NCBI GenBank assembly: GCA_004211435.1
Contig: SECS01000003.1
Span: 1-64,000 of the forward strand
Source: Novosphingobium sp.
GTDB lineage: Bacteria > Pseudomonadota > Alphaproteobacteria > Sphingomonadales > Sphingomonadaceae
Direction of reading: 5' to 3'
DNA: 64,000 nt
A model generated the notes under the pieces. That model did not search any database, was not told the origin of the DNA, and saw only the letters and a list, made by a program, of their open reading frames with translations. A program made the translations under genes and the position numbers. Numbering within the stretch: the stretch's first letter is position 1; every line of letters starts with the position of its first letter. Positions 1 to 7,699 of the stretch are shown here, piece after piece.

Positions 1-272
1 CCGTAGAGCTGGCCGGCACGCTCCTCGAAGCGGCGGATCAGCAGCATCTGTTCGTAGAACGCGAGCAGCTCCTCGTCGCTCGCCTGGTAGCGCTTCTCGT
101 TGCCGTGCGCTTCCTGAAGGCTGCGCAGCGTGAAGTTATCGTCGCCGGCTTCGACGAAGGCCGGTTCAGCCTTCTTCGCCGGCGCGGCACGGCGCTTGGT
201 CGCAGCGGTGCCGCTTTTCACGGCGCTGCTCTTGGCAGCGGCGACGGTGCCGCTTTTGGCAGGTTTGGCCAA
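1..272 (-). CDS. pdhA: Pyruvate dehydrogenase E1 component alpha subunit, N-terminal part
   Basis: The first 90 codons of a minus-strand gene that runs off the left edge of the window. After a low-complexity Ala/Lys/Pro/Thr-rich leader of about 40 residues the sequence passes into the start of the E1-alpha fold, with ELLAFYEQMLLIRRFEERAG, the classic thiamine-diphosphate E1-alpha entry helix. E1-alpha with E1-beta decarboxylates pyruvate and loads acetyl groups onto the E2 lipoyl domains in the cytoplasm. I chose a TTG start at 270-272 because AGAAGGGAC, a good ribosome-binding site, sits 5 bases upstream and no ATG or GTG fits the frame. The Ala/Lys leader is common in alphaproteobacterial PdhA. 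It lies directly downstream of a DivIC-like gene on the same strand, an arrangement frequent in sphingomonads. A branched-chain E1-alpha is the alternative, less likely from context. Confidence 0.88.
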   Translation of the reverse strand, partial: MAKPAKSGTVAAAKSSAVKSGTAATKRRAAPAKKAEPAFVEAGDDNFTLRSLQEAHGNEKRYQASDEELLAFYEQMLLIRRFEERAGQLY

Positions 273-380
273 TTGCTGTCCCTTCTGGCAGATTCGCGAT
301 TGGATATAAGCACAACGTCGCCGTGGCGATAGGCACGGCGCGATAGGATCAGCACCAAGGCAATAACATCGCGAACGCCG

Positions 381-695
381 TCAGCGGATCAGCATCACCA
401 TTTCGTCCGGATGCGCAACGTTAAGATTGCTGCGCAGCAGTTCGCCGGCCAGATCGGGGTCCATGTTACGCGGATCGAGCAGTGCGACACGGTTGCGCAG
501 TTCGTCCCGCTCCTTGGTCAGAACCACCACTTCGGCGCGACGCTCTGCCAGAAGGCGCTGGTTCTCGGCCCATGCGAGCACGCCGCTGGGCCCGGCCAGC
601 GAATAGCCCGCCATGATCAGCAGACACACGAGCGCGCCGCCCTGCACCAGGCTTTCCCGGGCGAGTTTCGGTTCGGTGCGCGTTTTCTTGATCAT
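381..695 (-). CDS. FtsB/DivIC-family septum formation initiator
   Basis: A 104-residue protein with a short basic cytoplasmic start, one transmembrane helix at about residues 16-36 and a predicted coiled coil at about 45-68 (WAENQRLLAERRAEVVVL), followed by the NRVALLDPRNMDPDLA segment typical of the DivIC/FtsB family. Such proteins are bitopic divisome components that pair with FtsL/FtsQ at the septum. I start at the ATG at 693-695. A GTG five codons upstream (to 710) is also open, and neither has a clear ribosome-binding site. It precedes pdhA by about 110 bases on the same strand. Confidence 0.82.
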   Translation of the reverse strand: MIKKTRTEPKLARESLVQGGALVCLLIMAGYSLAGPSGVLAWAENQRLLAERRAEVVVLTKERDELRNRVALLDPRNMDPDLAGELLRSNLNVAHPDEMVMLIR

Positions 696-928
696 GATTA
701 ACAGAATCACAGTTGATTCGCCGGTTCAAGCGGTTTTCGACAGTTCGTTCAAGGACTTCACGGGAAATCGCTCTTTCCTCCGCGCAGATGTCTGCGGATA
801 ACCCTCCAACGGCCTTTCCGCGCTGCCTGCAAGGCTGGACGACCGCTTCGCGAAATGTCAGACCTCCGCGCCGATGGTGCCCCTCGGGACCCCCCGCCGG
901 AGCAGCCGAACGACGGGAAGAATGGACG

Positions 929-1243
929 ATGGGCAAGTTTCTGATGGTGGTCACGAGCAGCGCCAGGGAAGGCCGTGATGCCGACTTCAACGCGTGGTAC
1001 GACGGAACGCACCTCAACGAGATTTGCGCCCTGCCCGGCGTGACCGCCGGCCGCCGCTTCGACGCCATTCCCGTCACGCCGCATCCGCAGCCTGCCCCCT
1101 ACCTCGCGATCTACGAGATTGAGGCCGAAGATCCCGCTTCGGTCCTGGCTGAAATGATGCGCCGTTCGGAAGCCGGCGAGATGTCGATGTCGGATGCCGT
1201 CGACGCGGAAAACGCGAAGATATGGATGTATCGGCAGCATTGA
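929..1243 (+). CDS. Small dimeric alpha/beta-barrel protein (DUF4286/EthD-like)
   Basis: A 104-residue protein opening with a hydrophobic beta strand (MGKFLMVVTSS). It carries the motif NAWYDGTHLNEICALPGV at about residues 20-37 and a later PYLAIYEIE strand. The WYDxxHLxEhxxhPGV pattern is characteristic of the ferredoxin-like ABM/EthD/DUF4286 group of small proteins, which form dimeric barrels and often sit near aromatic or steroid catabolic genes. No such pathway is present here, so the substrate is unknown. The start is the ATG at 929, preceded by GGGAAG; the open frame extends upstream to 713 but without family similarity. It is divergent from the DivIC-like gene across about 230 bases. 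Confidence 0.72.
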   Translation: MGKFLMVVTSSAREGRDADFNAWYDGTHLNEICALPGVTAGRRFDAIPVTPHPQPAPYLAIYEIEAEDPASVLAEMMRRSEAGEMSMSDAVDAENAKIWMYRQH

Positions 1244-1357
1244 TCGCTGCACTGCGGCATTCGACCGATAGGCAGGGCGCTTCGTCATCGCAGCGCTCGC
1301 GGTCGCGGAACGCTTCGGTCATATCGGCGCTTCAGCGGGTGCTGGACAGGAGTGCCA

Positions 1358-1552
1358 ATGCTCTGGATTGAGGGTAACAACGACCGGTCGCCGGGATATG
1401 AAGCCGGCGCTGGGCTATGCATGACCGCATCGGAGCAGATGTATTTTCTCGGCGCGCCGCTGGCTCACGTGCTCCACTATGAGGACGAATTGCGCGACGA
1501 CCGGTTACGTCGTGCGACGAGCCGACCCCATGCGCGCAGAACGCTCGCCTAA
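1358..1552 (+). CDS. Possible small hypothetical protein
   Basis: A 64-codon open frame from ATG 1358 with GGAG 5 bases upstream, filling most of the 1244-1548 gap. The product has no recognisable domain, signal peptide or membrane helix. Its stop (1550-1552) overlaps the stop of the HigA-like gene on the other strand by two bases, so the genes converge tail to tail. The last 15 codons are Arg-rich, as expected for non-coding high-GC sequence. It may be a real small protein, a decayed remnant, or chance. Confidence 0.3.
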   Translation: MLWIEGNNDRSPGYEAGAGLCMTASEQMYFLGAPLAHVLHYEDELRDDRLRRATSRPHARRTLA

Positions 1553-1812
1553 CCGCGCTGACCGGCCTGGGCCAGATCGAAACTTTCCTGCATTCGCAGC
1601 AGCCATTCCGAACTGACCCCGAACGCTTCTTCCAGACGCACTGCACTGACGTGATCGAGCGGCCGCACACCGTGCAACAAGGCCGTGAGATGTTCGCGGG
1701 TGAAGCCGAGATGGTGGGCCAGTTCGATCAGGTCGACGCCATAAGGCTCGACGATCGCCGTGCGGAACCAGTCTCCCGGATGTAGCGCCAGCGATATCTC
1801 GGGCTCGATCAT
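1549..1812 (-). CDS. HigA-type addiction-module antidote, orphan
   Basis: An 87-residue protein that begins with the HigA signature LHPGDWFRTAIVEPYGVDL (family form HPGEhLxEhhxPhGhs), followed by an XRE-type helix-turn-helix (LIELAHHLGFTREHLTALLHGVRPLD) and the ending EEAFGVSSEWLLRMQ. HigA antitoxins bind DNA and neutralise the RNase HigB. The frame is open 14 codons upstream, but the ATG at 1810-1812 matches the family start. HigB usually lies immediately upstream of higA. Here that position holds tRNA-Arg and no RelE-fold ORF, so this is an orphan antidote or a domesticated regulator. Confidence 0.75.
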   Translation of the reverse strand: MIEPEISLALHPGDWFRTAIVEPYGVDLIELAHHLGFTREHLTALLHGVRPLDHVSAVRLEEAFGVSSEWLLRMQESFDLAQAGQRG

Positions 1813-1880
1813 AGGTTCTCGTCTCCGCCCCGATACCGGCATTAGCCGGTCCACACCATCGCGACAACTCGGGGAGGAAC

Positions 1881-1957
1881 TGGTGCGCCCGACAGGATTC
1901 GAACCTGTGGCCCCCAGATTAGGAATCTGATGCTCTATCCTGCTGAGCTACGGGCGC
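1881..1957 (-). tRNA. tRNA-Arg (anticodon CCT)
   Basis: Read on the minus strand this 77-base stretch folds as a full cloverleaf. The acceptor GCGCCCG pairs with CGGGCGC, and the D-arm contains GCTCAGCAGGATAGAGC. The anticodon stem TCAGA/TCTGG encloses loop TTCCTAA with CCT at positions 34-36. The T-arm contains GGTTCGAATCC, and the CCA end is encoded. The CCT anticodon reads AGG arginine codons. It lies 68 bases upstream of the HigA-like gene on the same strand. Confidence 0.96.
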
Positions 1958-2015
1958 GCCGTGGCGGGTGTTAGACGGGCGGCACGCGCAAGGCAATCCG
2001 GCGCGGCCTGATGGC

Positions 2016-2489
2016 TCAGTTGGCTTCGCCGGGCGGCGCCACCGGGAAGGGTAGCGGCGCAACCTCGATGCCCTCGTCCGCCAGCGCCTCGGCCTCTTCG
2101 CGGGTGGCCTGGCCGTGAATGATCTCGGCGTCACGCTCGCCATAGTGCATGGCGCGCGATTCCTCGGCGAACTTGTCGCCGACCCAGCGCGAATCCTTGA
2201 GCGCTTCGGTCTGCATGGCGTGAAGCGCATGCATCAGTTTGATTGCCTCGGCGGGCATCGGCGCCTTGGTCATCGGCTGGGCGGGCGACGATGCGACCGG
2301 CACCGGCGCGAGCTGGTTGCCCTTCCGCCCGAGGTTCGGCGCCATGGGTGACTTGACGACCTCATCCGAACCGCATTCGGGACAAGAGACCAGTCCGCGT
2401 TCCTGCTGTGCGACGAAATCGCCCGAAGAGCCGAACCACCCCTCGAAACGGTGGCCCGCCTCGCGGCATTGGAGATCGAACACAATCAT
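2016..2489 (-). CDS. DUF1178 family protein
   Basis: A 157-residue protein beginning MIVFDLQCREAGHRFEGWF and continuing with CPECGS at about residues 36-41. This is the N-terminal zinc-ribbon-like part of DUF1178, found almost only in Proteobacteria. The middle is Pro/Ala-rich and the C-terminal part (ALKDSRWVGDKFAEESRAMHYG) is the other conserved block. The molecular role is not known. It is the last gene of a grxC-nitrilase-DUF1178 minus-strand operon, 9 bases behind the nitrilase gene, an order seen in many alphaproteobacteria. Confidence 0.9.
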   Translation of the reverse strand: MIVFDLQCREAGHRFEGWFGSSGDFVAQQERGLVSCPECGSDEVVKSPMAPNLGRKGNQLAPVPVASSPAQPMTKAPMPAEAIKLMHALHAMQTEALKDSRWVGDKFAEESRAMHYGERDAEIIHGQATREEAEALADEGIEVAPLPFPVAPPGEAN

Positions 2490-2498
2490 GACAGAGGC

Positions 2499-3314
2499 CT
2501 AAATGGCGATATCGCGACGGTTGGCAAGGCTTGGAAGCTGCGCGCGTACGTCGGCGATCCGCTCGGCATGGAGTTCGGCAAAACCGATGCCGGCTTCGGC
2601 CTCGCCCAGATCGAGCAGAACCTCGCCCCAGGGATCGATGACCAGGCTGTGGCCGTAAGTCGCTCGGCCGTCCTCGTGCTGCCCGACCTGGGCTGCGGCG
2701 ACGACATAGGCGCTGGCCTCGACCGCGCGGGCGCGCTGGAGCAGGTGCCAGTGCGCCTTGCCCGTGGGCACGGTGAAAGCCGCAGGAATCGCGACCACGT
2801 CGCAGCGCGCATTGCCCAGCGCCTCGAACAGCGCGGGGAAGCGGATGTCGTAACAGATCGCCAGGCCGAGCCGGCCAAGCGGCGTCTCGACGGTCACCAC
2901 CGCGTCGCCCGCGACATAGGCGTTCGATTCCCGCCACGACTCGCCCGTCGCCAGGTCAACGTCGAACATGTGGATCTTGTCATAGCGCGCGACGATCTCG
3001 CCGCTGCCGTCGATCACGAAACTGCGATTGGCCCAGCGGCCGTCCTCGCGCAGGATCGCCAGCGAGCCGATCGTCACCCAGATGCCCGACTTGGCCGCCG
3101 CCTCGCGTACGGCGGCAAGCACGCGATCCTCGCCCTCGGCGACGATCTTGCCGACCGCGCGCTTGCGATCGCGATCGATCAGCCCCGACATCTCGGGCGT
3201 GAACAGCATCTTCACCGCGCTGGCCTTGGCGGTGTCGAACGCCTTGACGATTGTGCGGGCATTAACCTCGGGATCGATGCCCGAGGTCATCTGCAGAACG
3301 GCGATGCGCTTCAA
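2499..3314 (-). CDS. Carbon-nitrogen hydrolase (Nit1/Nit2-type amidase)
   Basis: A 271-residue nitrilase-superfamily enzyme with the Glu-Lys-Cys triad visible: E41 in LFTPEMSG, K113 in YDKIHMFD and C154 in AICYDIRFP. These enzymes hydrolyse amides. The Nit1/Nit2 subgroup removes deaminated glutathione or omega-amides, which fits its place behind a glutaredoxin gene, although the substrate is inferred. The start is a TTG at 3312-3314 that overlaps the grxC stop (TTGA), giving a product that starts at the family-typical beta strand (MKRIAVLQM). The open frame further upstream is a shadow of grxC. Confidence 0.88.
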   Translation of the reverse strand: MKRIAVLQMTSGIDPEVNARTIVKAFDTAKASAVKMLFTPEMSGLIDRDRKRAVGKIVAEGEDRVLAAVREAAAKSGIWVTIGSLAILREDGRWANRSFVIDGSGEIVARYDKIHMFDVDLATGESWRESNAYVAGDAVVTVETPLGRLGLAICYDIRFPALFEALGNARCDVVAIPAAFTVPTGKAHWHLLQRARAVEASAYVVAAAQVGQHEDGRATYGHSLVIDPWGEVLLDLGEAEAGIGFAELHAERIADVRAQLPSLANRRDIAI

Positions 3315-3574
3315 AGGCCGAGCACCGGGTCGAGCTTGCCCTGGCGGTCGAGCGCGGAGATGTCGTCGAAGCCACCATAGGCGACGTCGTCGACCAGCAC
3401 CTGCGGCACGGTCATCGCACCGGGCACGCGTTCGCGCATCTCGTCGCGCTTCGGGCCGCCCATGGTGATGTCGTATTCGGTATAGGCCAAGCCCTTGCCG
3501 TCGAGCAGCTGCTTGGCGGCGACGCAATAGGGGCAACCCCACTTGGTGTAGATTTCAATTTTCGGTGCGGACAT
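3311..3574 (-). CDS. grxC: Glutaredoxin 3
   Basis: An 87-residue thioredoxin-fold protein with the dithiol active site C14-P-Y-C17, the cis-proline segment TVPQVLVDD and the glutathione-binding GGFDDI near the C-terminus, all standard for GrxC. It reduces disulfides and mixed disulfides with glutathione in the cytoplasm. I start at the ATG 3572-3574 (MSAPKIEIY); an upstream in-frame start would add 16 unconserved residues. It heads the operon with the nitrilase and DUF1178 genes and is divergent from the Hsp20 gene. Confidence 0.93.
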   Translation of the reverse strand: MSAPKIEIYTKWGCPYCVAAKQLLDGKGLAYTEYDITMGGPKRDEMRERVPGAMTVPQVLVDDVAYGGFDDISALDRQGKLDPVLGL

Positions 3575-3598
3575 CGGCAGACCTCTCGAAACGGCCCT

Positions 3599-3625
3599 CT
3601 TGAAAGGGAGGCGCGCTATCATATC
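3599..3625 (+). promoter_or_regulatory. Candidate RpoH (sigma-32) promoter for the Hsp20 gene
   Basis: CTTGAAA at 3599-3605 matches the sigma-32 -35 box exactly, and CATATC at 3620-3625, 14 bases later, is a partial match to the CCCCATNT-type -10 box. It would start a transcript near 3632, about 95 bases before the Hsp20 start codon. The heat-shock product and the thermometer-like leader support the call. The -10 box is imperfect. Confidence 0.5.
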
Positions 3626-3671
3626 TCCAAACGCGTGTCATGCGCCGCTCTGGGCAGGACACGCATCTCGA

Positions 3672-3722
3672 GGAAGCGCCGCTTTCGGGCTTCCCTTTGG
3701 AAAATTGCTCAAGCGAGGATTT
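3672..3722 (+). promoter_or_regulatory. Candidate ROSE-type RNA thermometer
   Basis: The leader of the Hsp20 gene contains two hairpins. The first is GGAAGC (3672-3677) with GCTTCC (3689-3694). The second pairs UUGCU (3705-3709) with the ribosome-binding site AGGAU (3716-3720) around a six-base loop and is extended by AA/UU. UUGCU opposite AGGA, with its internal G-G and U-U mismatches, is the defining ROSE motif known from rhizobial and E. coli ibpA leaders. At low temperature it would mask the Shine-Dalgarno and at high temperature it would melt. The structure is drawn by hand, not computed. Confidence 0.6.
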
Positions 3723-3727
3723 GTGCC

Positions 3728-4204
3728 ATGAACCGTTTCGACTTCACCCCCTATCGCCGCTCGATGGTCGGCTTCGACCGCCTGTTCGACCTGCTCGAGA
3801 AGCAGGGCCAGGGTGGTGACGACAAGTACCCCCCGTTCAACATCGAGCGCCGCGGCGACGAGGCCTATCGCATCACCCTCGCCGTCGCCGGCTTCAAACC
3901 GAACGAAATCGACATCACCGCGCAGCAGAACCTGCTCGTCGTCCAGGGCCGCAAGGCCGCCGATGAACAAAGCGGACAGTTCCTGCACGTCGGCATCGCC
4001 CAGCGCGCTTTCGATCGCCGCTTCGAACTGGCCGACTACGTGCGCGTCGACGCCGCGAATCTCGAGGACGGCCTGCTGGTGATCGACCTCGTGCGCGAAG
4101 TGCCCGAGGCGATGAAGCCGAAGAAGATCGCGATCGGCGGACAGAAGCCGCTGTCGATCGTGGAGACCGGCACCAAGGACAATGCGACCGACCAGGCCGC
4201 CTAA
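3728..4204 (+). CDS. Small heat-shock protein Hsp20 (IbpA-like)
   Basis: A 158-residue protein with the N-terminal motif FDFTPYRRSMVGFDRLFDLLE typical of class A rhizobial/enterobacterial IbpA proteins. An alpha-crystallin domain follows at about residues 36-125 (PPFNIERRGDEAYRITLAVAGF, FDRRFELADYVRV), ending with a C-terminal extension. These ATP-independent chaperones hold unfolding proteins in the cytoplasm. I start at ATG 3728, 8 bases after AGGA; the open frame upstream runs through the regulatory leader. Regulation by an RpoH promoter and a ROSE element is likely from sequence. The gene stands alone. Confidence 0.93.
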   Translation: MNRFDFTPYRRSMVGFDRLFDLLEKQGQGGDDKYPPFNIERRGDEAYRITLAVAGFKPNEIDITAQQNLLVVQGRKAADEQSGQFLHVGIAQRAFDRRFELADYVRVDAANLEDGLLVIDLVREVPEAMKPKKIAIGGQKPLSIVETGTKDNATDQAA

Positions 4205-4228
4205 GTCATCGTAATGTTTTGAGGATTT

Positions 4229-4257
4229 GGGGGCGAGCCCGGGATTGGCCCGCCCCC
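4229..4257 (+). terminator. Possible terminator hairpin after the Hsp20 gene
   Basis: GGGGGCG (4229-4235) pairs with CGCCCCC (4251-4257) 24 bases after the Hsp20 stop codon, a strong GC stem. There is no T-tract behind it, so intrinsic termination is uncertain. Confidence 0.4.
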
Positions 4258-4379
4258 GCGACGCTTTCACGCCGCCCTAGCCCCCATGTGATCGTCCGGG
4301 TCGCTGATGACGATCACCCGAAGGCAAGTTTCTTCAGGCCGTAGCCAGCACCTCGAGAACGAGGCATCGCTGTCGGTGC

Positions 4380-4411
4380 TTTGCTATTGCCTGCGAGAGG
4401 CAATTAGCAAA
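4380..4411. other. AT-rich 12-bp stem-loop in the Hsp20/pyrG gap
   Basis: TTTGCT-A-TTGCCT (4380-4392) pairs with AGGCAA-TT-AGCAAA (4398-4411) around loop GCGAG, giving a 12-pair stem with one small internal bulge. The sequence is unusually AT-rich for this genome. It lies 63 bases beyond the pyrG stop and could act as a 3' end structure for pyrG or belong to a small RNA. It lacks a downstream T-tract on either strand. Confidence 0.4.
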
Positions 4412-4473
4412 AAATCCTTACAAGAGGTTAGTTCAAAAGTGCACTTAGCCCCAGGTGGGACTTCCATTCGTCG

Positions 4474-6105
4474 CTAGACAAGGCGCGCCTGTCGCAAAGC
4501 CGCCTCGACGAAGCCGGCAAAGAGCGGATGCGGATCGAACGGCTTGCTCTTGAGTTCGGGATGGAATTGCACGCCGACGAACCACGGATGGTCGGGCCGC
4601 TCGACGATCTCGGGCAACAGCCCGTCGGGTGACATGCCCGAAAATACCAGACCGCCCTGCTCGAGCGCTTCGCGATAGGCGCCGTTCACCTCGTAACGGT
4701 GACGGTGGCGCTCGGAGATCGTGGTCGCACCATAGATCGAGGCGACGCGGCTATTGCCCGCGAGTTTCGCCTCATAGGCGCCCAGCCGCATCGTGCCGCC
4801 AAGGTCGCCGCCCGCAGCGCGGGTCTGCTGGCCTTCAGGGCTCATCCATTCGGTGATGATGCCGACCACGGGCTCCTTGGTCTCGCCGAATTCGGTCGAC
4901 GAGGCCTCGGCTATGCCCGCGGTGTTCCGCGCACCCTCGATGCAGGCCATCTGCATGCCCAGGCAGATGCCGAAGAACGGCACCTGGTGTTCGCGTGCAA
5001 AGCGGACCGAGGCGATCTTGCCCTCGCTGCCGCGCTCGCCGAAGCCGCCGGGCACGAGAATGCCATGCATCGGCTCGAGCAGCGCGGCGATCTCGGCATC
5101 GCCTTTCTCGAACAGCTCGGCGTCGATCCAGCGGATGTTGACCTTGACGCGGTTGGCCATGCCACCGTGGGTCAGCGCCTCGTTAAGCGACTTGTAGGCA
5201 TCGGGGAGACCGACGTACTTGCCGACCACACCAATGGTCACCTCACCCTCGGGGTTCAGGTGACGGTCGACGATGTCTTCCCAGCGCGACAGAACCGGCG
5301 CGACCGAGTCCAGGCCGAAGTGACGCAGGACTTCGGCGTCGAGGCCCTCGGCGTGATACTGCAGCGGCACCGAATAGATGCTGGGCGCGTCGAGCGCTGG
5401 AATCACCGCTTCCTTGCGCACGTTGCAGAACAGCGCGATCTTGGCGCGATCGCTGTCGGGCAGCGGCTTCTCGCAGCGGCACAGCAGGATGTCGGGCTGA
5501 ACGCCGAGACCCGCCAGCTCGCGCACCGAATGCTGCGTCGGCTTGGTCTTCAGCTCGCCAGCGGCGGCGATGTAAGGCACCAGCGTGACATGGACCGCAC
5601 AGGTCCGCTCGCGGCCGAGCTCGTTGCGCAGCTGGCGCAGCGCCTCGACGAAGGGCAGGCCCTCGATGTCGCCGACAGTGCCGCCGATCTCGCATAGAAT
5701 GAAGTCGAGCCCGTCTTCGTCGGCCAGGGCGAAGGCCTTGATCTCGTCGGTGACGTGCGGGACGACCTGGACCGTGGCGCCGAGATAGTCGCCGCGGCGC
5801 TCCTTGGCGATGATGTCGCGATAGATGCGGCCCGAGGTGATGTTGTCCGACTGCTGAGCCGAGACGCCGGTGAACCGCTCGTAATGGCCCAGATCGAGGT
5901 CGGTCTCGGCGCCGTCGTCGGTCACGTAGACCTCGCCGTGCTGGTAGGGACTCATCGTCCCCGGATCGACGTTCAGATAGGGGTCGAACTTGCGGATGCG
6001 GACGCGGAAACCGCGTGCCTGCAGCAGAGCCGCGAGGCTCGCCGCCATGAGACCCTTGCCGAGCGAGGAGACCACGCCGCCGGTGATGAAAATATACCGC
6101 GCCAT
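4474..6105 (-). CDS. pyrG: CTP synthase
   Basis: A 543-residue enzyme of normal family length. The N-terminal synthetase domain starts with [18 protein letters not shown] (P-loop) and includes [20 protein letters not shown]. The C-terminal class I glutamine amidotransferase domain has nucleophile C381 in GICLGMQ and the later VQFHPE. It aminates UTP to CTP with ATP and glutamine in the cytoplasm, the last step of pyrimidine nucleotide synthesis. The order tpiA-secG-pyrG on one strand is typical of sphingomonads and related alphaproteobacteria. It is preceded by a 131-base gap after secG. Confidence 0.98.
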   Translation of the reverse strand: MARYIFITGGVVSSLGKGLMAASLAALLQARGFRVRIRKFDPYLNVDPGTMSPYQHGEVYVTDDGAETDLDLGHYERFTGVSAQQSDNITSGRIYRDIIAKERRGDYLGATVQVVPHVTDEIKAFALADEDGLDFILCEIGGTVGDIEGLPFVEALRQLRNELGRERTCAVHVTLVPYIAAAGELKTKPTQHSVRELAGLGVQPDILLCRCEKPLPDSDRAKIALFCNVRKEAVIPALDAPSIYSVPLQYHAEGLDAEVLRHFGLDSVAPVLSRWEDIVDRHLNPEGEVTIGVVGKYVGLPDAYKSLNEALTHGGMANRVKVNIRWIDAELFEKGDAEIAALLEPMHGILVPGGFGERGSEGKIASVRFAREHQVPFFGICLGMQMACIEGARNTAGIAEASSTEFGETKEPVVGIITEWMSPEGQQTRAAGGDLGGTMRLGAYEAKLAGNSRVASIYGATTISERHRHRYEVNGAYREALEQGGLVFSGMSPDGLLPEIVERPDHPWFVGVQFHPELKSKPFDPHPLFAGFVEAALRQARLV

Positions 6106-6236
6106 GGGAATTGAGCCTTAGTGGGTAGTGGGGGGGAAGAGCAAGCGCGCTGCGGCCAGCCGGCTGCAGGAATCCACAGCTAGCCGACCGCGACCCGCTC
6201 GAAACGGGTCAGCGCTGTCTCGATACGACCTTGTGA

Positions 6237-6632
6237 TTACTTCTTGGCAGCGTCCGCCAGCGGATCGTTCGCCGCAGGCGAAGCGGCCGGGGCCGCGACC
6301 GGCGCCGGAGCGCCGGGCTGCGCCGCGCCGGCGAGCGGATCGACCGGTGCCGGGGCCACAGGGGCGCTGCGATCGAGCGAAGTGTCGATCTTGCGACCCG
6401 ACGAGCCGCCGGCAGCCATCGCCGCGAGGACGATGCTGAGCAGGACGAACAGCGTCGCCAGGATTGCGGTCGAGCGCGTCAGGAAGTCGGCCGCACCGCG
6501 CGCCGACATGAAGCCCGAGGGGCTGCCGCCAACGCCGAGCCCGCCGCCTTCTGAGCGCTGCATCAGAATCACGCCGACGAGTGCCGCCGCGATCAGGGCC
6601 TGAACGACCGTAAGGAAGATGATGATCGACAT
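6237..6632 (-). CDS. secG: Preprotein translocase subunit SecG
   Basis: A 131-residue inner-membrane protein with two transmembrane helices (about 2-22 and 55-75) flanking the conserved loop QRSEGGGLGVGGSPSGFMSARGAADFL of SecG. The C-terminal 45 residues are Ala/Pro-rich, an extension usual in alphaproteobacterial SecG. SecG assists SecYE-mediated export. It lies between tpiA and pyrG on the same strand. Confidence 0.95.
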   Translation of the reverse strand: MSIIIFLTVVQALIAAALVGVILMQRSEGGGLGVGGSPSGFMSARGAADFLTRSTAILATLFVLLSIVLAAMAAGGSSGRKIDTSLDRSAPVAPAPVDPLAGAAQPGAPAPVAAPAASPAANDPLADAAKK

Positions 6633-6727
6633 GCTATCCGGATATCATGAAAGAAGCTGGCGCGCATCTAGGGGCTAGAGCGCCCGGGCGCAACCCGCGC
6701 GCACTGCCATTCCAATGTCCCCGGGGT

Positions 6728-7489
6728 TCACGCCTGCTCGGCCAGCGCCGCGGCGGCACCGATGATCGCGGTGAAGGCCTCGGCCGTAAGGCTCGCCCCG
6801 CCGACCAGCGCCCCGCCGACCTCATCGGCCGCCAACAGCTCCGAGGCATTGCCGGCATTGACCGAGCCGCCGTAGAGAATGCGCACGGCCGCGCCGGCCT
6901 CGCCATAGGTCGCGGTCAGCTTCTCGCGAATCGCACGGTGCATCGCACCGACATCGCCGACCGAAGGCACGCGGCCCGTGCCGATCGCCCAGACAGGCTC
7001 ATAGGCCACCGACAGCTTCGCCGCCGCCTCCTCACCCTGCGGCAGCGAGCCGGCGAGTTGATCGGTCACCACCGTTTCGGCGCTTCCCGAATCCCGTTCG
7101 GCCTCGGTCTCGCCGACGCAGAGGATGACGCCGAGACCCGCAGCTTGGGCAGCCTCGGCCTTGTCGCGGACCAGTTGGTTGGTCTCGCCGTGGAGCGCGC
7201 GGCGCTCGCTGTGACCGACGATGACGAAATCGGCGCCGGCATCGGCCAGCAGCGCGGCCGAGACGTCGCCGGTGAAGGCACCACTGGCCTGGACGTGACA
7301 GTCCTGCCCGCCCACACCGATGTCCGATGCGGCTTCGCGCATGGCGTTCACCAGGGTGAACGGCGGCGCCAGCGCGACCTGCACGCCAGGAAACCGGCTC
7401 GCAGCGCGATCGATCGCGCGCGCTTCGGCGAGCATCGCCCGCGTGCCGTTCATTTTCCAGTTACCGACGATGTAAGGCAGACCAGCCAT
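6728..7489 (-). CDS. tpiA: Triosephosphate isomerase
   Basis: A 253-residue TIM barrel with all catalytic residues: N10 and K12 in GNWKMNG, H93 in VGHSERR and E164 in AYEPVWAIGTG, plus the phosphate-binding ILYGGSVN near the C-terminus. It interconverts dihydroxyacetone phosphate and glyceraldehyde 3-phosphate in central carbon metabolism. It heads the tpiA-secG-pyrG run and is divergent from ppiD across a 210-base gap. Confidence 0.98.
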   Translation of the reverse strand: MAGLPYIVGNWKMNGTRAMLAEARAIDRAASRFPGVQVALAPPFTLVNAMREAASDIGVGGQDCHVQASGAFTGDVSAALLADAGADFVIVGHSERRALHGETNQLVRDKAEAAQAAGLGVILCVGETEAERDSGSAETVVTDQLAGSLPQGEEAAAKLSVAYEPVWAIGTGRVPSVGDVGAMHRAIREKLTATYGEAGAAVRILYGGSVNAGNASELLAADEVGGALVGGASLTAEAFTAIIGAAAALAEQA

Positions 7490-7699
7490 TAAATTCCCTC
7501 ATTGCGGACCGAATCTCTTGCGATAGGCCGCCTATCTTCAGGCGCAGCTATTCCAGCGGCGTCGCGCTTGTCAAAAGCCTATGTTGCAAAGCCCACAGCG
7601 CTGCGGCGAGCGGGCATTGCGGGAATGCCGATTGCCTCCTAAAGGCAGCCAACCCGGCTCGGAAGGACCCTTCCGGGCGCTTTGACAAGCGGTTGCCCC

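Noticed and set aside
724..738. GTTC-N7-TTTC resembling an SOS box upstream of the DivIC-like gene
   Set aside because: One mismatch in the second half-site and no DNA-damage gene near; likely chance.
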